The notes: generated by a model from the letters alone, not told the origin. DNA of 64,000 nt from Undibacterium sp. 5I1 (GCF_034314085.1 NZ_JAVIWI010000001.1:1426001-1490000); one strand, 5' to 3'; shown: positions 47,021 through 57,906, counted from the stretch's first letter. Numbers and translations are program-made.

Positions 47021-48229
47021 ATGCGGCTTGCTGGCAAAAAAATTGTTCTCGGCTTAACTGGTGGTGTCGCCTGTTATAAGATTGCGGAACTGACTCGCGC
47101 ATTAGGCAAAGCAGGTGCGCAAGTACAAGTCGTAATGACGCAAAGTGCGACGCAATTCATCACTCCTGTGACCATGCAAGCGCTGTCGGGCAATCCTGTT
47201 TATACCGATCAGTGGGATGCACGGATCCACAACAATATGCCGCATATCGACCTTACTCGTGATGCCGATGCGATAGTAGTTGCACCTTGCAGCACGAATT
47301 TCATCTCCAAACTAGCGCATGGTGCTTGCGATGATCTGCTGTCAACTCTGTGCGTAGCTCGGCCACATCATGTGCCACTACTGGCAGCACCTGCAATGAA
47401 CGTAGAAATGTGGCTCAATCCGGCTACCCAACGTAACGTTGCGCAAATTAAAAAAGATGGTATCCAAATTTTAGGGCCTGCGGCAGGTGAGCAAGCCTGC
47501 GGTGAAGTTGGTATGGGTCGGATGTTAGAGGTCGATCAGTTACTGGCAGAAATCATAGCGTCTTTTCAGGCTAAATCTCTGGTTGGAAAAGAGGTACTGA
47601 TTACAGCAGGTCCGACATTTGAACCTATCGATCCAGTGCGTGGGATCACCAATTTATCATCAGGGAAAATGGGTTATGCGATTGCTCAAGCGGCGTGGGA
47701 AGCTGGAGCCAATGTCACTTTAATCTCTGGACCTACTGCATTAGATGCACCTTATGGCACGCATCGCATCTCGGTGCAGACCGCACAGCAAATGCATGAT
47801 GCTGTTATTGCGCAACTAACATCTACCGCAAAAAAACCGCAAGATATTTTTATCGCGGTAGCCGCAGTAGCTGACTGGCGCGTAGCGAATACAAGTGCAC
47901 AAAAAATTAAAAAAACTAGTGATAGCGACATGCCGCAGCTTGAATTTGTGCAAAATCCAGATATCCTTGCTAGCGTTACGGCTCTTCCAAATGCGCCCTA
48001 CTGCGTTGGATTTGCCGCTGAATCTGAACATCTTTTGCAATATGGCACGGCTAAACGCATAAAGAAAAATGTACCTCTGCTAGTTGGCAATATCGGCCAC
48101 CATACTTTTGGCAAAGACGAAAATGAGTTAATTTTATTTGATGCAAACGGACATACAGCTTTACCAAGAGCAAATAAACAGACGCTCTCTGTTCAATTGA
48201 TACAAGAAATCGCACAGCGTTTAAGCTAA
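47021..48229 (+). CDS. coaBC: Bifunctional phosphopantothenoylcysteine decarboxylase/synthetase
   Basis: 402 aa. N-terminal flavin-dependent CoaC domain (LTGGVACYK start, [19 protein letters not shown] and the PAMNVEMW active-site motif), C-terminal CoaB domain from about residue 190 ([26 protein letters not shown]). Catalyses two steps from 4'-phosphopantothenate to 4'-phosphopantetheine in coenzyme A synthesis. Cotranscribed with lspA and probably dut. Confidence 0.96.
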   Translation: MRLAGKKIVLGLTGGVACYKIAELTRALGKAGAQVQVVMTQSATQFITPVTMQALSGNPVYTDQWDARIHNNMPHIDLTRDADAIVVAPCSTNFISKLAHGACDDLLSTLCVARPHHVPLLAAPAMNVEMWLNPATQRNVAQIKKDGIQILGPAAGEQACGEVGMGRMLEVDQLLAEIIASFQAKSLVGKEVLITAGPTFEPIDPVRGITNLSSGKMGYAIAQAAWEAGANVTLISGPTALDAPYGTHRISVQTAQQMHDAVIAQLTSTAKKPQDIFIAVAAVADWRVANTSAQKIKKTSDSDMPQLEFVQNPDILASVTALPNAPYCVGFAAESEHLLQYGTAKRIKKNVPLLVGNIGHHTFGKDENELILFDANGHTALPRANKQTLSVQLIQEIAQRLS

Positions 48230-48299
48230 TAAAATTCAACACAAAATTCGCACTAAACTCTTCACTAATTTCAACACGTACGTATATCAAAGAATTCGC

Positions 48300-48749
48300 A
48301 TGAAAAATATCGATCTGAAAATCCTCGACACTCGCATGAAAGACCAAATGCCAGCCTATGGCACGCCAGGTAGCGCAGGCTTGGATTTGCGGGCTTGCAT
48401 AGATGCGCCAATTACGATTAAACCAGGTGAGACTGTTTTAATCCCCACTGGCCTGGCAATACACATAGGTGACCCAACTTACGCCGCTATGATCTTGCCA
48501 CGCAGTGGTATGGGACATAAAAACGGCATTGTATTAGGTAACCTTGTTGGCTTGATCGACTCGGACTACCAAGGTCAACTGATGGTGTCTACATGGAATC
48601 GTGGTCAAAACGAATTCACCTTGCAACCAATGGAGCGTTTGGCACAGCTGATCATTGTCCCTGTATTGCAAGTCGGTTTTAATATAGTAGAAGAATTTGG
48701 TGGTAGTGAGCGTGGTGAGGGTGGATTTGGTAGTACTGGCAAACACTAG
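48300..48749 (+). CDS. dut: dUTP pyrophosphatase
   Basis: 149 aa trimeric dUTPase with the conserved motifs in order: [10 protein letters not shown] (I), [11 protein letters not shown] (II), [15 protein letters not shown] (III), [10 protein letters not shown] (IV) and [14 protein letters not shown] (V, P-loop-like tail). Hydrolyses dUTP to dUMP, keeping uracil out of DNA. Position after coaBC is conserved in proteobacteria. Confidence 0.97.
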   Translation: MKNIDLKILDTRMKDQMPAYGTPGSAGLDLRACIDAPITIKPGETVLIPTGLAIHIGDPTYAAMILPRSGMGHKNGIVLGNLVGLIDSDYQGQLMVSTWNRGQNEFTLQPMERLAQLIIVPVLQVGFNIVEEFGGSERGEGGFGSTGKH

Positions 48750-48761
48750 GACGCATTTCGC

Positions 48762-49390
48762 ATGACTGATCAAATTGTAAAAAAATATCAAGGGAGTTGT
48801 CATTGCGGCGCGATACGATTTGAGATTCAAACCGATTTCCCAGAACTAACTATTTGCGACTGCTCAATTTGTCGCAAGAAAAATGCGCTAATGGTTAGGG
48901 TCTGTTATCACTCAAATCGGGAGATGCGTTCAAACCAAAACACAGGATGGCAAGGCGCGCATCGCCGCTGAGGCTGGTGCCTCAGCAAGAGGTGCAACGC
49001 AGTCCATCGTGCGTTTTGGTTTGAACCCTTCGGGAATGGCCAAAACAAGCACATGGCGTTGTTGCAAGTGGCTTACAGTGATGACACTGCCGCGCAACTT
49101 GCGCCTAGCCCTGTGCTTGTTTTGACTCAGTCGCACTCCCGATTTGAGTGATAACAGACCCTAAGGTGCATGAGAATCAATTTGAATTACTCGCCGGAGA
49201 AGAACAACTGAGCGAGTATCAATACAACAGCATGTCTGCGAGACATTTTTTCTGCAAAATTTGCGGTATTTATCCATTCCATCGCAAGCGCGTTACGCCG
49301 GATCATTTTGGCATCAATGTGCATTGTCTGGATAATTTTGATCCTGCTACGATTCCAGTTCGGCAAACTTTCGGCTCAAAAATGAGCTGA
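48762..49390 (+). pseudogene. GFA-family (DUF636-like) zinc protein gene broken by a MITE
   Basis: N-terminal half 48762-48897 (GSCHCGAIRFEI and CDCSICRKKNALM) and C-terminal half from 49164 (HFFCKICGIYPFHRK). The cysteine pairs are those of the GFA/CENP-V fold, a family annotated as glutathione-dependent formaldehyde-activating enzymes though most members have no proven reaction. Removing 48898-49163 (element plus one TA) restores a 121-codon frame reading ALMVKVHENQFEL. The 266-base insertion shifts the frame, so the gene is inactive now. Confidence 0.9.
48898..49161. mobile_element. 264-bp MITE with TA target duplication in the GFA gene
   Basis: Perfect terminal inverted repeats of about 26 bp starting GGGTCTGTTATCACTCAAAT, flanked by TA on both sides (48896-48897 and 49162-49163). 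This is the pattern of elements moved by IS630/Tc1-mariner transposases. Two inner inverted repeats (about 48929-48951 with 49002-49024, and about 49037-49053 with 49107-49123) give a cruciform-like layout. No coding capacity. Confidence 0.9.
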
Positions 49391-49463
49391 ATAAAACTCA
49401 GCCAAATGAATCAGAAACCAATTACAATCTAACACACATTTAGAAAAATAAACTAGTCAAAAC

Positions 49464-49493
49464 AAAAAGCCCGAACTAGAGTCCGGGCTTTTT
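49464..49493. terminator. Bidirectional terminator
   Basis: AAAAAGCCCG and CGGGCTTTTT form a 10-bp stem around a 10-base loop that can extend the pairing. It lies between the GFA remnant and the convergent gene at 49507. Confidence 0.9.
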
Positions 49494-49506
49494 GTTTTAC
49501 TACATA

Positions 49507-49785
49507 TTACTTTTTAAGTTTTCGGCTACGTCCTGCCGATTCTCGCAAAATAGTGTAGTTCCATTCATCAGTATGCAAACCTGCATCGGTATTGACGGTT
49601 ACTTTAAACAGGTCATCCTCCCCTTTGATTCTTTGACCAGAAGCAATGTGTTTTTTATTCACATCGCTTCGTTCGTATACATCAACTTCGACTTCTTTAC
49701 CTTCTAAACCCGATTGAGAAAGAATCGAATCGATCGTCTTCAGTGTGTAGTCAAGTACAAATATTGGGAGTGTAAAACCAACCAT
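49507..49785 (-). CDS. Small protein of unknown function
   Basis: 92 aa, not recognised. It starts with a short hydrophobic stretch (MVGFTLPIFVLDYTL), has acidic and lysine-rich middle segments and ends with a basic tail (SAGRSRKLKK). AAGGAGGATGA immediately precedes the ATG, an excellent ribosome site. Stands alone between two terminator-like regions. Confidence 0.7.
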   Translation of the reverse strand: MVGFTLPIFVLDYTLKTIDSILSQSGLEGKEVEVDVYERSDVNKKHIASGQRIKGEDDLFKVTVNTDAGLHTDEWNYTILRESAGRSRKLKK

Positions 49786-49915
49786 GTCATCCTCCTTGGT
49801 AAAATATTTTTAGAGTCGTTAAAATTCTCAGTACAAAAATAACTATGTTTTACCAAAGAGTCAGCCGTGCAGAATTACTGTACAAACTCACTTTATAAAT
49901 TTACTCAACTTAAAT

Positions 49916-52216
49916 TTACTCAACTTCTACTACTTCTTGTGGAGCCTCAGGTGGTGTTGCATCGCCTTCAGAAAATTCTAACTTGATCTGATCTTTGTCA
50001 TCCAGGTCAACGATGACACGACCACCACTAACTAATTTCCCGAATAATAGTTCGTCAGCCAGTGCTTTTCGTATCATGTCTTGAATCAAGCGCGCCATTG
50101 GTCTTGCGCCCATCAATGGATCAAAACCTTTTTTACCTAGGAATTTACGTAAAGACTCAGTAAAGGTAACTTCGACTTTTTTCTCATGCAATTGCTCTTC
50201 TAACTGCATTAAGAATTTATCGACAACACGCAAGATAATTTCTTCATCCAAGGCACGGAAACTAATGATTGCATCCAGACGATTACGGAACTCAGGCGTA
50301 AACATCCGCTTGATATCCGCCATCTCGTCGCCTGCTTCTTTACTGTCATTGAAGCCAATAGAACGTTTCTGCAAACTCTCAGCACCTGCATTGGTTGTCA
50401 TGATAATGATCACATTACGGAAATCCGCCTTACGACCATTATTGTCTGTCAGCGTGCCATGATCCATAACTTGCAACAAGATGTTGAATACGTCTGGATG
50501 GGCTTTCTCAATCTCATCCAGCAGCAATACAGCATGCGGCTTCTTATTGATCGCCTCGGTCAACAAGCCACCTTGGTCGAAACCGACATAACCGGGCGGC
50601 GCGCCGATTAGGCGGCTGACGGCATGGCGCTCCATGTATTCAGACATATCAAAGCGAATCAGTTCAATACCGAGTGTAAATGCCAGCTGCTTTGCAACTT
50701 CCGTTTTACCGACACCCGTTGGGCCCGAGAATAAAAAGGAGCCGATTGGTTTATCTGCATTGCCCAAACCAGCACGTGCCATCTTGATTGACGCAGCTAA
50801 AGCATCAATTGCTGGTTCTTGACCAAAGACGACATTTTTCAGATCACGATCAATTGTTTTCAGCTTACTGCGGTCATCTTGGTTGACCGTTTGTGGCGGA
50901 ATACGAGCGATCTTAGCAATGATGTCTTCAATATCGGCTTTACCTATTGTTTTCTTTTGCTTCGATTTTGGCAATACACGTTGCGCAGCACCGGCCTCAT
51001 CAATTACATCAATTGCCTTATCTGGCAGATGACGATCGTTGATGAAGCGTGCTGACAATTCAGCTGCGGTTGTCAATGCAGAAGCGGAATATTTAACGTT
51101 ATGGTGCTCTTCAAATTTAGATTTGAGACCACGCAAAATTTGCACCGTTTGTTCAATCGTCGGCTCATTGACGTCAATTTTTTGGAAACGTCGTGCCAAA
51201 GCATGATCTTTTTCAAACACGCCGCGATACTCAGTGTAAGTCGTCGCACCGATGCATTTAAGCTGACCATTAGATAAGGCAGGCTTCAATAGATTAGAGG
51301 CATCCAGAGTGCCGCCAGAAGCAGAGCCTGCTCCGATGATCGTATGGATTTCATCAATAAATAAAATACCGGTAGGGTTATCTTTAAGCTGCTTGAGCAC
51401 ACCTTTCAGGCGTAATTCAAAATCACCACGGTATTTTGTACCGGCTAACAAAGCACCCATGTCCAGCGAATAGACGATAGAGTTTTGCAAAATCTCAGGT
51501 ACATCGTTTTGCGTAATGCGCCATGCCAATCCCTCAGCAATCGCTGTTTTTCCTACACCGGCCTCACCAACCAGCAAGGGATTATTTTTACGACGACGGC
51601 ATAAAATTTGAATCACGCGCTCAACTTCGCTGTCCCGTCCGATCAATGGATCGATCCGACCTTCCGCTGCAGCCTTGTTCAAATTTTGAGTAAATTGGTC
51701 GAGAGGATTTTCTTTTTGCTGACCTTCTGTCTGTGGTTCCTCTCCACCTTCAGATGATTTTTGTGGCTCGGTCTGCTGATCTTTGCGCACACCATGAGAG
51801 ATGAAATTAACCACATCCAGACGTGTCACACCTTGCTGATGCAAATAATAAACAGCGTGTGAATCTTTTTCGCCAAAAATCGCTACCAGCACATTCGCGC
51901 CAGTGACTTCTTTTTTGCCGTTAGACGCAGATTGCACATGCATGATCGCACGCTGAATCACACGCTGAAAACCAAGCGTTGGTTGCGTATCTACCTCGCT
52001 GGTGCCGGGCACAGTTGGCGTATTGTCGCTGATAAAATTACTGAGAGATTTGCGTAAATCTTCAATATTTACGGCGCAAGCTCGCATTACCTCGGCAGCG
52101 GAAGGATTATCCAGCAAGGCGAGCAACAAGTGCTCGACCGTGATGAACTCATAACGAGCCTGTCTGGCTTCAACAAAAGCCATGTGCAGGCTAACTTCCA
52201 GTTCTTGCGCAATCAT
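49916..52216 (-). CDS. clpA: ClpA, ATPase subunit of the ClpAP protease
   Basis: 766 aa from ATG at 52216 (MIAQELEV); a longer start inside clpS is possible but not normal. Clp-N domain, first AAA module with Walker [10 protein letters not shown] and Walker B LFIDEIH, second AAA module with [11 protein letters not shown] and [13 protein letters not shown], and C-terminal ClpB-D2-type small domain. An IGL-type loop for ClpP docking would be near 615; not verified. Unfolds substrates for ClpP. The start overlaps the clpS stop (ATGA). Confidence 0.97.
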   Translation of the reverse strand: MIAQELEVSLHMAFVEARQARYEFITVEHLLLALLDNPSAAEVMRACAVNIEDLRKSLSNFISDNTPTVPGTSEVDTQPTLGFQRVIQRAIMHVQSASNGKKEVTGANVLVAIFGEKDSHAVYYLHQQGVTRLDVVNFISHGVRKDQQTEPQKSSEGGEEPQTEGQQKENPLDQFTQNLNKAAAEGRIDPLIGRDSEVERVIQILCRRRKNNPLLVGEAGVGKTAIAEGLAWRITQNDVPEILQNSIVYSLDMGALLAGTKYRGDFELRLKGVLKQLKDNPTGILFIDEIHTIIGAGSASGGTLDASNLLKPALSNGQLKCIGATTYTEYRGVFEKDHALARRFQKIDVNEPTIEQTVQILRGLKSKFEEHHNVKYSASALTTAAELSARFINDRHLPDKAIDVIDEAGAAQRVLPKSKQKKTIGKADIEDIIAKIARIPPQTVNQDDRSKLKTIDRDLKNVVFGQEPAIDALAASIKMARAGLGNADKPIGSFLFSGPTGVGKTEVAKQLAFTLGIELIRFDMSEYMERHAVSRLIGAPPGYVGFDQGGLLTEAINKKPHAVLLLDEIEKAHPDVFNILLQVMDHGTLTDNNGRKADFRNVIIIMTTNAGAESLQKRSIGFNDSKEAGDEMADIKRMFTPEFRNRLDAIISFRALDEEIILRVVDKFLMQLEEQLHEKKVEVTFTESLRKFLGKKGFDPLMGARPMARLIQDMIRKALADELLFGKLVSGGRVIVDLDDKDQIKLEFSEGDATPPEAPQEVVEVE

Positions 52217-52521
52217 ACTTCCTCCATCACACATTGCAGGGGGTGCCCTGCCTTACGAGCGTGCGTCAACACCAGTTCCACTTTGGTTAAAGCGACATCC
52301 TTGGTATAAACCCCACAGATGCCTTTGCCGTCCCGGTGTACCTTAAGCATGATCTGCATCGCGGTTTCGCGGTCTTTATTAAAATACTCCTGAATGATGG
52401 CCACTACAAACTCCATCGGAGTGTAGTCATCATTGAGCAGCGCCACTTGGTACATGGATGGAGGTTTAAGCTTTTGGGCTTGCCGCTCCAGTATCGTACC
52501 GTTTCCTTGCTTGTTTCCCAT
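52213..52521 (-). CDS. clpS: ClpS, adaptor of ClpAP
   Basis: 102 aa. The [17 protein letters not shown] and [16 protein letters not shown] blocks are the signature of ClpS, the adaptor that delivers N-degron substrates to ClpA. Upstream partner of clpA with a 4-base overlap, as in most proteobacteria. The IS at 52906 lies 385 bases upstream, far enough to leave a promoter. Confidence 0.97.
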   Translation of the reverse strand: MGNKQGNGTILERQAQKLKPPSMYQVALLNDDYTPMEFVVAIIQEYFNKDRETAMQIMLKVHRDGKGICGVYTKDVALTKVELVLTHARKAGHPLQCVMEEV

Positions 52522-52905
52522 GCGTCTATTCTAGTACGTTGATTCAGTCGAGAGTCGAAAAATAAACGGATAAAAGGAGGTTTGTTTGATCAATGCACAC
52601 TTAGTGACTGAATCGCACAACAACAAATCAATCACATTTTAGTGATGTTACGCTTTTTCTTTATTTTCCGCAGATGGTGCTCAAATTCAATACATCAAGT
52701 CTGCTGGTGATAATTCAAATAGATTTAAGATTTACACAACATTGTCCCAGTAAGACATAGCTTCAAAGACAGTGCGTTAGTACATCACTTAGCACAAACG
52801 AGCTCTGCAACCCGGCTGGGGTGGTTTTGCGTAAGTTCAAATATTGAAAAACCACACATCATTGGCTGCCTTACGTAAGCCGCTTAACAATATTTTCAGT
52901 CTTAA
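52522..52905. other. Spacer upstream of clpS
   Basis: 384 bases without a recognisable gene, holding the clpS promoter on the minus strand. A TTACGTAAG palindrome lies at about 52871-52879 next to the IS. Nothing else was identified. Confidence 0.4.
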
Positions 52906-54349
52906 GAGGTTCTTGCAAAACGAAACACCGGAGAGTAATTTTATTGCGAGAAGCGCAAAATAGATGAGAAAGGAGCGGCCATTTCTGGCAAGATGAAAGT
53001 GACTAAACAACCATCTGCGCTCCGCTATGAATCCTACACAACGCCTGCTGATAATGCAACGCTGGAATTTACTGCAACACGATTTGCTACCGGAGATAAA
53101 ACAGCAATGCGGGTCACTGACGCCGAAGCTGGAAAAATTGATTCATGTACTAGACTGGGTGCGCATCGAAGAATTTGTGTCGGACCAATGGCAAGGGATA
53201 GGACGCAAACCGCATGACCGTGGTGCATTGGCCAGCGCCTTCATCGCCAAAGCTGTGTTGGGGCTCAATACAACAGCGGCCTTAATAGAACGATTGACGA
53301 TGGATCGCAGTTTAAAACGGCTGTGCGGCTTTGAGATGTGGAAAGAAGTTCCGAATGAAGCCACTTTTTCGCGCGCCTTTGGCGAATTTGCCCAAGCCAA
53401 ATTAGCGGAGAAAGTGCACGAAGCGCTGATCAAGAGTTATTTAGGCGACAGCCTCATTGGACACATCAGCCGTGACGGCACGGCGATTGCGGCGCGCGAG
53501 AAGCCGAAGAAACACATGAAAGTTGTTTCCGTAGAAAAGGCCCAAAAGCAGCGCCGTGGACGGCCAAAGAAAGGCGAGATAAGGCCGCCAAAGGAAGAGA
53601 AAGTGACCAAGATAGGCTGGCAGTTGACGCAAACTTTACCGAGCATCGTCAATGCTTTACCCAAAGAGTGTGACCGCGGCACTAAATGCAATGCGCAAGG
53701 TTATAAAGTGAGTTGGAACGGCTACAAGCTGCATATCGACACCGCTGACTGCGGCGTTGCCATCAGTGCGCTATTGACCAGCGCCTCGGTGCACGATAGT
53801 CAAACGGCGGTGCCGTTAGCAACGATGACGGCCGCACGAGTAACGAATTTGTACGATTTGATGGATGCAGCGTATTGCAGTGAAGAGTTAAGGGCACACA
53901 GCAAAAGTCTTGGCCACGTGCCATTAATTGATCACAACGCACGCGGCGGGGAGAAGAAACCGTTCGCCCCGCATGAACAACAGCGTTATAAAGAACGCAC
54001 GCAAGCTGAACGTACCAATGGCAGGCTGAAAGACGAATTTGGTGGCACGACAGTACGGGTGCGTGGTAGCGAAAAAGTGATGTCGCATTTGATGTTTGGT
54101 TTATTGGTATTGACCGCAGATCAGTTGATGCGTTTATTTACGTAACAGCTTTGCTTTTAAAGAGTCGAAAAAAACAACGTTTCCCAACGTTCATAGGGGC
54201 AGTGATGGTCACATAGGGATTGACACGCCATAAAACGATAATCCGGCACAAATTCATGTCACATGTGCCGCTTCAAACAAGAAAACCAATCGCAACAGTG
54301 GCCACACCCATGCTCGACTTTACTGGTTTGGGTATTTTGCAAGAAGCTC
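52906..54349 (+). mobile_element. 1.44-kb insertion sequence with TTAA duplication
   Basis: Imperfect terminal inverted repeats (GAG[G/C]TTCTTGCAAAA at 52906 and its complement ending 54349) flanked by TTAA on both sides (52902-52905 and 54350-54353). One transposase gene. 121 bases precede and 204 bases follow the gene within the element. The IS family could not be named with confidence. Confidence 0.8.
53027..54145 (+). CDS. DDE transposase (IS5/IS1182-like)
   Basis: 372 aa, intact. N-terminal DUF772-like region (IGRKPHDRGALASAFIAKAV), catalytic D in SRDGTAIAAREKP, second D in YDLMDAAYCSEEL, and E in the C-terminal AERTNGRLKDEFGG region, then MSHLMFGLLVLTADQLMRL as in many DDE_Tnp_1 proteins. 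A basic insert (KAQKQRRGRPKKGE) sits between the first D and the core. Sequence is unrelated to the decayed IS5-like transposase at 8097. Confidence 0.88.
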   Translation: MNPTQRLLIMQRWNLLQHDLLPEIKQQCGSLTPKLEKLIHVLDWVRIEEFVSDQWQGIGRKPHDRGALASAFIAKAVLGLNTTAALIERLTMDRSLKRLCGFEMWKEVPNEATFSRAFGEFAQAKLAEKVHEALIKSYLGDSLIGHISRDGTAIAAREKPKKHMKVVSVEKAQKQRRGRPKKGEIRPPKEEKVTKIGWQLTQTLPSIVNALPKECDRGTKCNAQGYKVSWNGYKLHIDTADCGVAISALLTSASVHDSQTAVPLATMTAARVTNLYDLMDAAYCSEELRAHSKSLGHVPLIDHNARGGEKKPFAPHEQQRYKERTQAERTNGRLKDEFGGTTVRVRGSEKVMSHLMFGLLVLTADQLMRLFT

Positions 54350-54539
54350 TTAAGTATAAATTATTGAAAGTGATATACACCCGAATAACATTCGCTCGTA
54401 TGTATTAAAACAAAAAAGCCCGGTCTATTGTCATTAAGTAAAAAAACAACAGTGTTGCAAACAGTGTCTGATATAGCAACAAAATATCTTGACATTACTT
54501 TTTTTTCCGCCAAGAATGACATTCATTGACAATAAATAC

Positions 54540-54645
54540 GCAGCAAATCGTCAATAGAAGTGAGCAAGTTTAGGGGAAGACTGCTTTATGCTAGGTTTCT
54601 TGCTTTTACGGCTCGTGTGATTAGTTTATATTTGAAAGATGCATT
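54540..54645 (+). promoter_or_regulatory. Likely 5' leader of the cold-shock gene
   Basis: About 100 bases of non-coding sequence before the cspA-type ATG. Cold-shock genes usually have long leaders that refold at low temperature. The transcription start was not identified, so the left boundary is approximate. Sequence from 54350 to 54540 (outside the IS) shows nothing else. Confidence 0.4.
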
Positions 54646-54849
54646 ATGGCAACAGGTACCGTCAAGTGGTTCAATGATTCCAAAGGCTTTGGCTTTATCA
54701 CTCCGGATGACGGCGGTGAGGATTTGTTCGCCCACTTTTCCGCAATCCAGATGAACGGCTTTAAGACTTTAAAAGAAGGTCAAAAAGTACAGTTCGAAGT
54801 CACGCAAGGCCCTAAAGGCAAGCAAGCTTCCAACATCCAGAATCCTTAA
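54646..54849 (+). CDS. Cold-shock protein, CspA family
   Basis: 67 aa, one OB-fold cold-shock domain with both RNA-binding motifs: KGFGFITPD (RNP1) and DLFAHFSAI (RNP2). Starts [11 protein letters not shown]. Binds single-stranded RNA/DNA as a chaperone. The gene has its own strong terminator at 54872. Confidence 0.96.
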   Translation: MATGTVKWFNDSKGFGFITPDDGGEDLFAHFSAIQMNGFKTLKEGQKVQFEVTQGPKGKQASNIQNP

Positions 54850-54871
54850 TCTTTTTGATTAGAGATTTCGT

Positions 54872-54901
54872 AAAAAGCCCCGCTTCGGCGGGGCTTTTTT
54901 A
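54872..54901 (+). terminator. Strong terminator after the cold-shock gene
   Basis: AAAAAGCCCCGC-TTCG-GCGGGGCTTTTT: 12-bp stem with a stable UUCG tetraloop and U-run, 23 bases after the stop. Confidence 0.97.
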
Positions 54902-55092
54902 TTTTCATTCTCTTCATTTTTATTGATTGATTGATTAAAAAATTTGAGTAAATTATTTTGCACCCAGATGTTCCAATGGAAAATCTAGGTTGAATACTAT
55001 TTGCAAACGAACGAGTTTTTTACGTCAATCCGCGTTAATTGTTAAACTCTTGCGCATTAATTCTGCTTTATTTTATTTTTCCAAGAAAATCG

Positions 55093-56301
55093 ATGTCCAA
55101 TCTTTCCATTGCACCCGACGGCGCAGCGTCAGTAAAGCCTGTACTGACCAAAAATTTAGTCATGTTCTTCGCATTCTGTTGTGGTGCGATTGTCTCTAAT
55201 ATTTATTATTCCCAGCCATTGATTGAACTGATTGCGCCAGAAATCGGCTTGACCGATAGCGTTGCCAGCTTGATCGTATCTCTGACGCAAGCAGGTTATG
55301 CGCTTGGGATGTTGTTGCTGGTGCCGCTTGGTGATTTGCTGGAAAACCGTAAGCTCATGGTCAGCACTTTGGTCGTTGCGATGGTGAGTCTGGTGGGTGC
55401 GGCGACCGCACATAGCCCCAATGTTTTTCTGCTCTTTTCTATCCTCATCGGATTTAGCTCTGTGTCTGTCCAAATGATCGTACCGCTGGCGGCACATATG
55501 GCAGATGAATCCAGCCGTGGTCGGGTAGTTGGAAGTGTCATGAGTGGTCTGTTGTTCGGCATTTTGCTATCACGCCCGATCGCGAGTCTGATCGCTGATC
55601 ACTTCGGCTGGCGCGCCGTATTTTTGATGGCCAGCGTGTTAATGGTGCTAATTGTTGTGTTACTGCTGGTGACGATGCCTAAACGCCAGCCAGCACATTC
55701 TGCCACTTACTTTCAGCTATTGCGCTCTTTACTGACGCTATTTCGTCACCAGCCAGTGTTGCGGCAAAGAGCGTTTTATCAAGCGAGCATGTTTGGCTCT
55801 ATGGCCTTATTTTGGACGGTTGCACCGGTAGAGCTGGCGCGTCACTTTAGTTTTTCTCAAACGCAGATAGCCCTGTTTGCTTTGGTTGGTGCTGCCGGTG
55901 CGTTTGCTGCGCCGTTTGCTGGCAGGCTTGCAGATGCGGGACATGGGCGCATCGGTAGTTTGATGGCGATGATCGGTGCCATTTTGAGTTTTTGGCCTTC
56001 GCTTATGATCCCCGCTTTAGGTGTGATCGGATTGGGAATCACTGCCGTATTGCTGGACTTGTGCGTGCAAATAAGTATGGTGATTGGTCAGCGGGAAGTG
56101 TATGCGCTAGACCCAGCTAGTCGCAGTCGTATCAACAGTATTTACATGACTTGTATTTTTGCCGGTGGTGCAACCGGATCGGGTATTGGCAGTAGCTTGT
56201 ACGTTAGCGGTGGTTGGATGTGGGTCGGCACCGTGGGCAGTTTGATCGCCAGTATTGCGTTGATGAAGTTCTTGTTTGATCAGCGTAAAAGTAGATCGTA
56301 G
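55093..56301 (+). CDS. MFS transporter (12-TM exporter type)
   Basis: 402 aa from ATG at 55093 (MSNLSIAP), chosen over an upstream in-frame TTG. Twelve predicted membrane helices. The MFS loop 2-3 motif is recognisable as PLGDLLENRKLM, and GRLADAGHGR appears in the second half. Resembles YnfM/AraJ-type sugar or drug exporters. Substrate unknown. Single gene. Confidence 0.88.
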   Translation: MSNLSIAPDGAASVKPVLTKNLVMFFAFCCGAIVSNIYYSQPLIELIAPEIGLTDSVASLIVSLTQAGYALGMLLLVPLGDLLENRKLMVSTLVVAMVSLVGAATAHSPNVFLLFSILIGFSSVSVQMIVPLAAHMADESSRGRVVGSVMSGLLFGILLSRPIASLIADHFGWRAVFLMASVLMVLIVVLLLVTMPKRQPAHSATYFQLLRSLLTLFRHQPVLRQRAFYQASMFGSMALFWTVAPVELARHFSFSQTQIALFALVGAAGAFAAPFAGRLADAGHGRIGSLMAMIGAILSFWPSLMIPALGVIGLGITAVLLDLCVQISMVIGQREVYALDPASRSRINSIYMTCIFAGGATGSGIGSSLYVSGGWMWVGTVGSLIASIALMKFLFDQRKSRS

Positions 56302-56345
56302 TTGAAAATGCCAGTTGAATCAAAGGCGACGGTAGCAGAAAAATC

Positions 56346-56430
56346 AATATACTCCCCCTCATTTTTCAATAATATGCCTCATTGTCCAATGATTATATGG
56401 ACAATTAAATATACTTACCCTCAGTATATT
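56346..56430. repeat. 86-bp palindromic repeat, copy B (inverted)
   Basis: 85 bases, reverse orientation relative to copies A and C. Ends AATATACTCCCCC and CAGTATATT; inner stem ATTGTCCAATGATTATATGGACAAT region (56381-56405). Confidence 0.85.
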
Positions 56431-56505
56431 TTAAGTCATCAATTGAACTCTGACTGGTCTGCGAGCTTTATGGTTGGCCAACTCTTGGTAATTTCAATGT
56501 AAAAA

Positions 56506-56537
56506 CGCAGAGCATAGAAGACTTCTCTATGCTCTGC
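56506..56537. terminator. Hairpin between MFS and emrA genes
   Basis: CGCAGAGCATAG and CTATGCTCTGCG form a perfect 12-bp stem with an 8-base loop, located between convergent genes. U-run is weak. Confidence 0.6.
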
Positions 56538-56632
56538 GCTTTCAGCTTAATACTAAGATCGGTCGGTATATTTAACACAGACTGACTTCGGTTAAATCGC
56601 TTCCGATCGTCAAGCTGACCTATACCCTTGAT

Positions 56633-57790
56633 TTACTTCGCCAAATTCTTTTTGATAATCGCGTCGGCGGCGGATTCGGCCTCTTGCACAGGTTGGCTTA
56701 ACGTTTGTGTTGCGTATACCGGCGCTGCTGGCATCGGCGCACCCAACGTAGCGCCATCCAGATGGCTAATATCCAAAGTGACCAAGGTCGATAAGCCAAT
56801 GCGCAAAGGATGTTCTGCCAATTCTTTTGGATCGAGCGAGATACGCACTGGCACCCGCTGCACGACTTTAATCCAGTTGCCGGTGGCGTTTTGTGCTGGC
56901 AGCAAGGAGAATGCACTGCCAGTACCTGCGGATAATCCGACGACTTTACCGTGGTACACCACTTTGCTGCCATATACATCTGCCTCGATCCGGGCAGCCT
57001 GTCCCAGACGGATATTTTGTAATTCTGATTCTTTGAAATTAGCATCGACCCATAACTGATCCAGCGGCACTATCAACATCAATGTTGTACCCGGAGTGAC
57101 GCGACTACCCACTTGAACGCTGCGCTTGGCAACATACCCGGTGACTGGCGCCAGTACCGCGTTACGCCGAGCAGCGAGCCAGGCTTGTACATAATCCGCT
57201 TTTGCGGATAAGACGCTAGGATTCTCCACCAGACTCACTCCCGCGACCGCTGCACGGCTGGCATCCGCCTGCTTGATTGCTACGTCGAGCGAAGCTTTCG
57301 CGTTATCGACAGCTTGCTTTGCATGTGCGACTTCTTCACCGGACAAGGTATGGTCAGCGGCCAAAGGCTGGCGACGCGCCAGATCATCTGCTGCATCTTT
57401 TAAGCTCAACTTTTTAAGCTCGATAGTCGCCTCGTATTGCGCCACATTGGAATACCGCTCACGCAATTGTCGTACTGTCGTTCCGAGGCGCGCTTCTGCC
57501 TGGGTGAGTGCGACATTGGCGTCAATCGGATCGAGCTTTAATATCTCTGCACCTGCTTTTACCAACTGGGTTTCATCTGCACGAATCTCTTGCACATTGC
57601 CTGTGACTTGTGAAGATAGTGTGACCAGGTTGCCGCCGACATAGGCGTTATCGGTATCTACTTCTTTCGATAAAACCAAAGTGTAATAAATGGCATAAGC
57701 AATACCTGCCAAAATAAAAAATAAGGTGATCCCTAATAAAACGAATTTACGTTTATTAGAATTCGGTAGCTTGTCGTTGTCGGTCGTCAT
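56633..57790 (-). CDS. EmrA-like HlyD-family adaptor
   Basis: 385 aa. One N-terminal membrane helix (about 14-38), then lipoyl half (LVTLSSQVTGNVQEIRADET), a coiled-coil hairpin (about 85-190), second lipoyl half (VLAPVTGYVAKRSVQVGSRV) and beta-barrel. This is the EmrA/HlyD layout that links an MFS drug pump to an outer-membrane channel. Last gene of the marR-emrB-nodT-emrA group on the minus strand; gap to the nodT-like gene is 116 bases. Confidence 0.93.
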   Translation of the reverse strand: MTTDNDKLPNSNKRKFVLLGITLFFILAGIAYAIYYTLVLSKEVDTDNAYVGGNLVTLSSQVTGNVQEIRADETQLVKAGAEILKLDPIDANVALTQAEARLGTTVRQLRERYSNVAQYEATIELKKLSLKDAADDLARRQPLAADHTLSGEEVAHAKQAVDNAKASLDVAIKQADASRAAVAGVSLVENPSVLSAKADYVQAWLAARRNAVLAPVTGYVAKRSVQVGSRVTPGTTLMLIVPLDQLWVDANFKESELQNIRLGQAARIEADVYGSKVVYHGKVVGLSAGTGSAFSLLPAQNATGNWIKVVQRVPVRISLDPKELAEHPLRIGLSTLVTLDISHLDGATLGAPMPAAPVYATQTLSQPVQEAESAADAIIKKNLAK

Positions 57791-57906
57791 GGCGAATATT
57801 CCGTTGATTTCTGTTGATTTTGTTAGTTACAGTGAGTGCTAATCTGTTTCACTGAGAGCTCATTTTTAAAACTGAGTGGGTTCATTGATCACACTCAATA
57901 GGCGCA

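Noticed and set aside
52993..53217. Short open frame overlapping the start of the transposase at 53027
   Set aside because: Out of frame with the transposase, no domain, and explained by overlap with its coding region.
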